Assembly: GCA_021793675.1 (NCBI GenBank)
Contig: JAJYSG010000010.1
Span: forward strand, 1 to 45,595
Length of the DNA: 45,595 bases
Reading direction: 5' to 3'
DNA from: Actinomycetes bacterium
GTDB taxonomy: Bacteria; Actinomycetota; Actinomycetes; Actinomycetales; Cellulomonadaceae
Below, piece after piece: positions 40,906 to 45,595 of this stretch; position 1 is the first letter of the stretch; each line of letters begins with the position of its first letter. Made by a program: the position numbers and the translations under genes. The notes beneath the pieces are model-generated. The model made no database searches. It saw only the letters and a list, made by a program, of their open reading frames with translations, and was not told the origin of the DNA.

Positions 40906-42288
40906 ATGGCGCGTCCCGGACGCGATCCGGGCACGTGGCTCGCCGCGTCGATGGCCCTCGGGCTGTCCGCCCTGTACGCCGCGGTGTCACTGCGCCGCCA
41001 TGCGCTCCTGCGCACCACCGGCTTCGACCTCGGCATCTTCGAGCAGGAGGTGCGCTCGTACGCGTCCGGGCACTGGCCGACGTCGACGCTCAAGGGGCCC
41101 GGCTTCCCGCTGCTCGGCGACCACTTCTCGCCCGTGACCGCCGTGCTGGCGCCCGCGTACCGGCTGTTCCCCGGGCCCGGCACGCTGCTCGTCGCCCAGG
41201 CGCTGCTGCTGGGGATCGCGGTGGTGCCCCTTGTCCGGTGGGCGCACCGGGTGGCCGGGACCGGGGCGGCGCTCGTCGTCGGGCTGGGCTTCGGCCTGTC
41301 GTGGGGCATCGCCCAGGCCGTGGTCTTCGACTTCCACGAGGTCGCCTTCGCCGTGCCGCTGCTGGCCTTCTCCCTGTCGGCCCTGGGTGCCGGCCGGCTC
41401 CGCGGGGCGATCGCGTGGGCTGCGCCGCTCGTGCTCGTCAAGGAGGACCTCGGGCTGACGCTGGCGGTGATCGGCCTGCTCGTCGCGTGGCGGGGGGAGC
41501 GCCGGCTCGGTCTGGTCGCCGCGCTCGGTGGTGCGGCCGCGACGCTCATCGAGATGGCGGTCGTCATCCCGGCGATCAGCCCGGCCGGCACCGACACCTA
41601 CGCCGGACGGCTCGGCCTCGAGGCTGTGTGGCGGCTGCCCACGCTGCTCACCAACGGCACCAAGCTGGCGACGCTCGTCATGGTGCTGCTGCCGACCGGC
41701 CTGCTGGCGGCGCGGTCGTCGCTCGTCTGGGTTGCGGCGCCCACGCTCGCCTGGCGTCTGCTGTCGGACTACCCGCCCTACTGGGGTACCGCCTACCACT
41801 ACTCGGCGGTGCTCATGCCGGTCGTCTTCGCGGCGCTCGTCGACGTCCTGGCTCGTGGAGCGGCAACCCGTGCAGCACGCCGGTGGGGACTGGCACTGGG
41901 CGCCACCGCCACCGTCGTGTGCCTCCTGGCGCCGCCGCCCGGCCTCTCGTCGGGTCTGCTCGACGTCGCCCGACCCGGCTTCTGGTCCACTCCGGAGCAC
42001 GTCGTCCTCGGCCGCGAGATCCTCGACCGCATCCCGGCGGGCGTCACTGTGGCCGCGTCGAACAGCCTCGTTCCCCAGCTGACCGCACGCGACGACGTCA
42101 GCCTGCTCGGCGCAACACCGCTGACCGTGTCGCACGCGGACTACGTCGTCGCCGACACGACGACGGCGCAGCAGTTCCCGGTCGGCGGCGCCGAGCTGCG
42201 GCGTCTCGCGCTCGACGCCCTGCATCTCGGCTACCGCGTGCTCGTCGACCAGGACGGCTACCTGCTGCTGGCCGCCCCGGGGCGTTGA
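40906..42288 (+). CDS. DUF2079 family multi-pass membrane protein
   Basis: The 460 residues include about nine to eleven hydrophobic helices. Conserved-looking segments are TTGFDLGIFEQEVRSYASG near the N-terminus, GDHFSPVTAVLAPAYRLFP, a DFHEVAFAVPLLAF helix and VKEDLGLTLAVIG. The order and sequence match DUF2079, which resembles membrane glycosyltransferases of the GT-C fold, but no enzyme activity is established to my knowledge. The start is uncertain: ATG 40906 is given, and GTG 40867 (13 residues longer) is possible; neither has a ribosome site. It is divergent from the two-component system, so regulation by it is conceivable but not shown. Confidence 0.85.
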   Translation: MARPGRDPGTWLAASMALGLSALYAAVSLRRHALLRTTGFDLGIFEQEVRSYASGHWPTSTLKGPGFPLLGDHFSPVTAVLAPAYRLFPGPGTLLVAQALLLGIAVVPLVRWAHRVAGTGAALVVGLGFGLSWGIAQAVVFDFHEVAFAVPLLAFSLSALGAGRLRGAIAWAAPLVLVKEDLGLTLAVIGLLVAWRGERRLGLVAALGGAAATLIEMAVVIPAISPAGTDTYAGRLGLEAVWRLPTLLTNGTKLATLVMVLLPTGLLAARSSLVWVAAPTLAWRLLSDYPPYWGTAYHYSAVLMPVVFAALVDVLARGAATRAARRWGLALGATATVVCLLAPPPGLSSGLLDVARPGFWSTPEHVVLGREILDRIPAGVTVAASNSLVPQLTARDDVSLLGATPLTVSHADYVVADTTTAQQFPVGGAELRRLALDALHLGYRVLVDQDGYLLLAAPGR

Positions 42289-42320
42289 GGAGAGCGAAGA
42301 ACGGCGAACCGCCGCCACGT

Positions 42321-42355
42321 CCTCACGCGGGGTGGACGCCGCGCGACCCGTGAGG
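42321..42355. terminator. hairpin between convergent genes
   Basis: CCTCACG (42321-42327) pairs with CGTGAGG (42349-42355), with further imperfect pairing on both sides, in the 106-base gap between the convergent DUF2079 and YbaK genes. Confidence 0.45.
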
Positions 42356-42394
42356 CGACGCCGCCACCAGCACGGCGATCCCGATGACGCGCGC

Positions 42395-42952
42395 TCACCC
42401 CTCCGGTTCCGTGACGTCCGCCACCGTCGCCCCGAGCACCCGCACCAGGTCGTCGCCGACGAGGATGGCGGCGACGCCGTGCGCCCCGGCGCCGATGGAC
42501 ACGATGCGGCCACCCGTGACCCGGTCGTCGGCGACGACCGGCCAGGCACGCAGCGAGCCGAACGGCGTGATGGTGCCGCGCTCGTAGCCGGTGACGTCCT
42601 GGGCGGTGGCGGCGTCCGGCATCGACATCCGGCTGATGCCGAGCAGCGCGCGCAGCTTGGGCCAGGAGATGGTCCGGTCGCCGGGGACCAGGACGAAGAG
42701 GAAGTCGTCGTCCCCGCGTCGCACGACGATGGTCTTGAGGACGTCGGCCGGAGTCAGCCCGCGGGCCGTGGCGGCCTCGGCCACCGAGCTCACCGGTCCA
42801 TGGTGCGTGATGGTGTAGCGGATGCCTGCGGCCGCCAGGGCGGCGGCGGCGCGGGCCTCGCCGCCGGCGGGCTCGTCGTGCCCGCCCGGCCCGTCGGGTG
42901 CGCCGGTGCGGCCCGGCCCGTCGGGTGCGCTCGGTGCGCTCCGCTCGCTCAC
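42395..42952 (-). CDS. YbaK/EbsC-family aminoacyl-tRNA deacylase-like protein (first of pair by position)
   Basis: The product has 185 residues. A YbaK/ProX-type domain (about 35-180) has the N-terminal HHGPVSSVAEAATARGLTP segment, the lysine in DVLKTIVVRR that is catalytic in YbaK-type deacylases, DRTISWPKLRALLG, and the substrate loop ERGTITPFG. The likely role is hydrolysis of mischarged aminoacyl-tRNA. The first 34 residues are Gly/Pro/Asp-rich and contain a repeated APDGPG, encoded by a 20-bp DNA repeat; they are unlikely to belong to the fold. The GTG at 42952 overlaps the stop of a second YbaK-like gene (GTGA), so the two are translationally coupled. Confidence 0.87.
   Translation of the reverse strand: MSERSAPSAPDGPGRTGAPDGPGGHDEPAGGEARAAAALAAAGIRYTITHHGPVSSVAEAATARGLTPADVLKTIVVRRGDDDFLFVLVPGDRTISWPKLRALLGISRMSMPDAATAQDVTGYERGTITPFGSLRAWPVVADDRVTGGRIVSIGAGAHGVAAILVGDDLVRVLGATVADVTEPEG
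42884..42930. repeat. 20-bp direct repeat in the YbaK N-terminal coding region
   Basis: Bases 42884-42903 are repeated exactly at 42911-42930, a period of 27 bases, which is in frame. They encode the duplicated APDGPG in the N-terminal extension, which probably arose by a recent duplication. Confidence 0.85.
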
Positions 42953-43509
42953 GAGAGCGCCAGCCCCTCGACGAGCTCGACACCCGGGGCGGCGCCGAGC
43001 AGCGCCCCGGGCAGCGACAGCTTGGAGCGGCGCACGCCGCTGCCGATGACCACGCGGTCGCCGGCTTCCGGGTGCAGGGACGCCACGGAGGCGTCGAGGA
43101 GCACGCGGTACTGCGCCGGCAGGCCGAGGAACGTGATGCCGCCGTACTCCATGCCGGACTGCGCGGTCGCGCGTTCCACCGGCAGGAACGTCGCCTTGCG
43201 CACGTCGAGCAGCCGTTTGACGACGGTGTTGACGTCCGCGCGTGCGGTGGCGCGCACGCCCGCGGCGGCGAAGCGTTCCGCGCCGGCGCGCCGGCCGACG
43301 ACGAGCACGCAGTTGACGGATCCCGCGGTGGGCAGCCCGAACGCGTTGTTGAGCGTCGCGGTGTCGGCCAGGTCGGGGTCGATCTCGGCGACCATCACCT
43401 CGTCGGCCACCGCCGGGACGTCCGCCGCCCAGGCGGTGAGGGTGGCGGCCGTGGCCGGAGCCAGCAGGTCGGGGCGGGCGAGGGCGGGTACCCAGGTCAG
43501 CGTCGGCAT
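42949..43509 (-). CDS. second YbaK/EbsC-family protein
   Basis: The product has 186 residues and belongs to a diverged branch of the YbaK aminoacyl-tRNA editing superfamily: CVLVVGRRAGAERFAA, then DVNTVVKRLLDVRKATFLP (with Lys residues in the region of the catalytic lysine) and ETGMEYGGIT-like SGMEYGGITFLGLP as the substrate loop. The assignment rests on fold-level pattern and is less sure than for its neighbour. The ATG at 43509 follows TACCGT by six bases, so the mRNA is probably leaderless. It is the first gene of a two-gene operon with the other YbaK protein. Confidence 0.78.
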   Translation of the reverse strand: MPTLTWVPALARPDLLAPATAATLTAWAADVPAVADEVMVAEIDPDLADTATLNNAFGLPTAGSVNCVLVVGRRAGAERFAAAGVRATARADVNTVVKRLLDVRKATFLPVERATAQSGMEYGGITFLGLPAQYRVLLDASVASLHPEAGDRVVIGSGVRRSKLSLPGALLGAAPGVELVEGLALS

Positions 43510-43515
43510 GACCGC

Positions 43516-43521
43516 ACGGTA
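43516..43521 (-). promoter_or_regulatory. -10 element of leaderless YbaK-pair operon
   Basis: TACCGT on the minus strand, six bases, then the ATG at 43509. No ribosome site is present. Confidence 0.55.
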
Positions 43522-43567
43522 ACTCCGGCCGGCGCCGCTCGTCCTGCGCGGTCGGCCGGCCCGGCGG

Positions 43568-44101
43568 CTACCGGGAGTAGGTCGCCACGAGCGTCGCGCG
43601 TGCGAGGGCGTGGAACGCGACGTGGAAGGCGACGCCCGCGTTGCTGGTGCCGGGGCCGACGCCGAGCGAGTCGACGTCCAAGGCGTGCACCGCGAAGAAG
43701 TACCGGTGCTCGTGGTCGCCCGCCGGTGGTGCCGCGCCGTCGTAGCCGTCGCCGCCGGCGTCGTTGCGGACGTGGAACGCCCCCCGGGGCAGGCGGTGGC
43801 CGCCGTGCGCCCCGGCGCCACGCTCGAGCGCCGTCACGGTGGCCGGGACGTCGACGACGTCCCAGTGCCAGAAGCCGGACGGGGTGGGCGCGTCGGGGTC
43901 GAAACAGCTGACGACGAACGACCGGGTCTGCGCGGGGAAGCCGGACCACGCCAGCGCCGGCGAGGTGTTGCTGCCGTCGGCGACGAAGTCGGCGGCGAGC
44001 CGGGCACCTGCGGCGACGTCGGGGCTCGTCAGGCTGAAGGAGGGCAGCGGCGGCAGCTTGGCGTAGGGGTCTTCCGCGGCCGGACGGGTGAGTGACGTCA
44101 T
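43568..44101 (-). CDS. YbhB/YbcL (phosphatidylethanolamine-binding-like) protein
   Basis: The product has 177 residues and belongs to the bacterial PEBP/RKIP-like family. It shows the ligand-pocket motif CFDPDAPTPSGFWHW (about 66-80), the NTSPALAWSGFP segment before it, GYDGAAPPAGDHEHRYFF in the centre and a C-terminal ALARATLVATY. There is no signal peptide, so it should be cytosolic. The function of these proteins in bacteria is unclear. GGAGG lies 6 bases before the ATG. It is divergent from the SOS operon and about 100 bases from its LexA box, but has no box of its own. Confidence 0.92.
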   Translation of the reverse strand: MTSLTRPAAEDPYAKLPPLPSFSLTSPDVAAGARLAADFVADGSNTSPALAWSGFPAQTRSFVVSCFDPDAPTPSGFWHWDVVDVPATVTALERGAGAHGGHRLPRGAFHVRNDAGGDGYDGAAPPAGDHEHRYFFAVHALDVDSLGVGPGTSNAGVAFHVAFHALARATLVATYSR

Positions 44102-44167
44102 GGGGGACCTCCGTGTCGGTGGTGGGTTCCAGCATCGTCCGGAGCCGGCCGCGGCGCTCGCGGTCGA

Positions 44168-44196
44168 TTGACAGCGCAGGCGTGTCGGCGTGTACT
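44168..44196 (+). promoter_or_regulatory. promoter of the imuA'-imuB operon
   Basis: A perfect -35 TTGACA (44168-44173), a 17-base spacer and TGTACT (44191-44196) as -10. The predicted start near 44203 sits on the edge of the LexA box. Confidence 0.6.
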
Positions 44197-44203
44197 GGCA
44201 TCA

Positions 44204-44219
44204 TCGAACAAGTGTTCGA
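44204..44219. promoter_or_regulatory. LexA binding site (SOS box)
   Basis: TCGAACAAGTGTTCGA matches the actinobacterial/Bacillus-type SOS box TCGAAC-N4-GTTCGA with both half-sites perfect. It lies at the predicted transcription start, 34 bases before the imuA' ATG, where LexA would block transcription until DNA damage. Confidence 0.95.
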
Positions 44220-44252
44220 CGATGGTGATGTCGAGAGGGTCGGTGGCGGGGC

Positions 44253-45053
44253 ATGACGGCCGTGGCAGAGGCCCGCGAGGTGGCGGCGCAGGCCCGTGCG
44301 GAACGTGCCGCGCTCGCGTGGGAGGCGTTGGCCCGCGCGGAGCTGCGCACGGGAGCCCGCAGCGTGCGTGCGGTCCCGGCGGCGGCGCCGCCCGTCGCCT
44401 CGGCGGTCGAGGACGGACCGGCCCGGCCCGCCCTCATCACCGCCGAACGGCCCCCGATGGCGGTGCCGCCGGCGCTGTCGCCGCTGCTGCCGGAGGGGCT
44501 GCGCCGCGGTGGCACCACCGTGGTGCAGGGGTCGACGTCGCTGCTCCTGACGCTGCTGGCCAGCGCGTGCGCGCACGGCGCGTGGGCGGCCGTCGTCGGC
44601 CGGCCGGACCTGGGGGTGCTCGCGGCCTCGCAGGCCGGGGTGGACCTCGGGAGGCTGGCGATGGTGCCGTCCCCCGGAGCCGATGCGGCAGCCGTGGTGG
44701 CGGCGCTGCTGGACGGCCTGGACGTGGTGGTCGTCGGCCCCGTGGCCCGGCTGACGGACGCGGACCGACGGCGGCTGGCGGCGCGGGCGAGGGACCGCGG
44801 CGCGGTGCTCGTGCCGACCTACGCGTGGCCGGGTGCGGGTACCACGCTCGTCGTCGAGACCGGCCGGTGGACCGGGATCGGGACGGGTGACGGTTGGCTG
44901 CGCGCGCACCGGCTGCGCGTGGTGCGCACCGGGCGCGGGGTCGGGGGTGAGCAGGCGGTCGACCTGGTGCTGCCGTTGGGCGCACAGGCGCCCGACGAGC
45001 CGATGGCGGCGGCCGCCCCGGCGCCCGGCGAGGGACTGAGGCTCGTCGGATGA
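44253..45053 (+). CDS. imuA': ImuA'-like SOS mutagenesis protein
   Basis: The product has 266 residues and is a diverged RecA-fold protein of the actinobacterial mutasome, which with ImuB brings the error-prone polymerase DnaE2 to lesions. The N-terminal helix (AEAREVAAQARAERAALAWEALARA) is coiled-coil-like. The Walker A region is degenerate: GTTVVQGSTSLLLTLL has no Lys, so ATP hydrolysis is not expected, as in mycobacterial ImuA'. A C-terminal tail of about 25 residues is Ala/Pro-rich. It is under the perfect LexA box, and its stop overlaps the imuB ATG (ATGA). Confidence 0.9.
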   Translation: MTAVAEAREVAAQARAERAALAWEALARAELRTGARSVRAVPAAAPPVASAVEDGPARPALITAERPPMAVPPALSPLLPEGLRRGGTTVVQGSTSLLLTLLASACAHGAWAAVVGRPDLGVLAASQAGVDLGRLAMVPSPGADAAAVVAALLDGLDVVVVGPVARLTDADRRRLAARARDRGAVLVPTYAWPGAGTTLVVETGRWTGIGTGDGWLRAHRLRVVRTGRGVGGEQAVDLVLPLGAQAPDEPMAAAAPAPGEGLRLVG

Positions 45054-45595
45054 GCACGTCGGGGCCCACGCGGACCACGGTCGTCTGGGTGCCTGACTGG
45101 CCGGTCGCCGCCGCGACCGCGGCGGTCGGCGTCCCCGGTCACCTGCCTGCGGCCGTGCACGACGGGCAGCGGATCGTGGCGACCTCGGCGCTCGCCCGCG
45201 CCGAGGGGGTGCGCCGTGGCATGCGCCGTCGCCAGGCGCAGGGTTGCTGCCCGGAGCTCGTGCTGCTGGCCGCCGACGATGCGCGTGACGTGCGGGCGTT
45301 CGAGCCGGTCGCGGTCGGGGTGGAGAGCGTCGTCGCGGGGGTCGAGGTCGCCCGGCCCGGCCTGCTGCTGCTGCCGGCGGATGGTGCGAGCCGGTACCAC
45401 GGCTCGGAGGAGGCACTGGCGGTGGCCCTCGTCGACGCGGTGGCGGGCACCGGCTACGAGTGCGGCGTCGGCACGGCCGACGGTCTGCTGGCGGCGGTGC
45501 TCGCCGCCCGCACCGGGGCCGTGGTGACGCCGGGGTGCTCGGCCGTGTTCCTCGCGGGGTACGGCATCGGCGAGCTGGTGCACGCCACCGTCACG
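45050..45595 (+). CDS. imuB: ImuB, Y-family polymerase-like protein, truncated by the window end
   Basis: The first 182 residues of a Y-family DNA polymerase relative. The N-terminus (VVWVPDWPVAAATAAV) replaces the catalytic DxD of active polymerases (as in DMDAFF), and the region of the SIDE motif reads GVEVARPG, without the paired acidic residues. It should therefore be a non-catalytic scaffold, as in M. tuberculosis, that links the DNA clamp to DnaE2. The ATG at 45050 overlaps the imuA' stop. The rest of the gene, including the clamp-binding motif, and any dnaE2 gene lie beyond the window. Confidence 0.9.
   Translation, partial: MSTSGPTRTTVVWVPDWPVAAATAAVGVPGHLPAAVHDGQRIVATSALARAEGVRRGMRRRQAQGCCPELVLLAADDARDVRAFEPVAVGVESVVAGVEVARPGLLLLPADGASRYHGSEEALAVALVDAVAGTGYECGVGTADGLLAAVLAARTGAVVTPGCSAVFLAGYGIGELVHATVT

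Noticed and set aside
40278-41597. 439-residue minus-strand frame that extends the response regulator region upstream
   Set aside because: It is in a different frame from the regulator and antisense to the DUF2079 gene.

Overview
The window is about 45.6 kb of very GC-rich DNA with dense, short-spaced genes. GTG starts are common (one TTG), start/stop overlaps of the ATGA or GTGA type are frequent, and several mRNAs look leaderless. The gene content fits an actinobacterium of the Micrococcales type, possibly close to Cellulomonas: actinobacterial ctaE-qcrCAB, a class II DAHP synthase, a PASTA kinase, an Rv2175c-like regulator, DUF4192, DUF7455, a PPi-type phosphofructokinase and an imuA'-imuB SOS cassette. 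The genus is an inference. I see no rRNA, tRNA, CRISPR array, insertion sequence, prophage or recognisable defence island. This is mainly chromosomal core DNA.

Layout. Positions 1-236 are gene-free and contain stacked low-complexity elements: a C-tract block, a 21-bp inverted repeat and a 12-bp tandem repeat. Superoxide dismutase follows (237-857, minus). Then comes the respiratory operon ctaE-qcrC-qcrA-qcrB (5203 down to 1022, minus). A degenerate receiver protein and trpD overlap at 5365-6809 (plus). A DnaQ/UvrC-like fusion nuclease, an Lrp-type ligand-binding protein and a FadD15-like acyl-CoA ligase are on the minus strand (6843-10813). From 10946 to 16028 is central metabolism: ROK glucokinase, a PlsC-like acyltransferase, PPi-dependent phosphofructokinase and class II DAHP synthase, with one small membrane protein on the opposite strand. 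From 16074 to 21613 are a PknL-like PASTA kinase, a LysM/transglycosylase, the Rv2175c-like DNA-binding protein, a polyprenyl synthase and a lipoprotein. The order from qcrB to idsA2 matches the Mycobacterium tuberculosis qcrB-ctaE-trpD-Rv2191-fadD15-aroG-pknL-Rv2175c-idsA2 neighbourhood as I recall it, with different genes interspersed.

The next part (21744-29249) holds DUF4192, a universal stress protein, the primary sigma factor, an 800-base gene-poor gap, a PAS-GGDEF protein, DUF7455 and ParE. After it come a single ABC ATPase, an NfeD-SPFH pair, a TetR regulator with an 18-bp perfect palindromic operator in front of a heterodimeric ABC exporter, an MFS transporter, a SpoU-type RNA methyltransferase, a two-component system, a DUF2079 membrane protein, two tandem YbaK-family proteins, a PEBP-like protein, and imuA'-imuB under a perfect LexA box. 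imuB runs off the window end.

The most notable cross-window pattern is a repeated promoter/start geometry. At nine genes a TANNNT hexamer is followed by exactly six bases and then the start codon, usually without a Shine-Dalgarno sequence. This predicts transcripts that begin at the start codon. I did not find a convincing wholly undescribed system. The best leads are the leaderless set, a palindromic -10 element shared by two divergent genes, the composite repeat block at 1-236, the cysteine-bearing PAS-GGDEF protein beside the unexplained gap, and the tandem YbaK pair.
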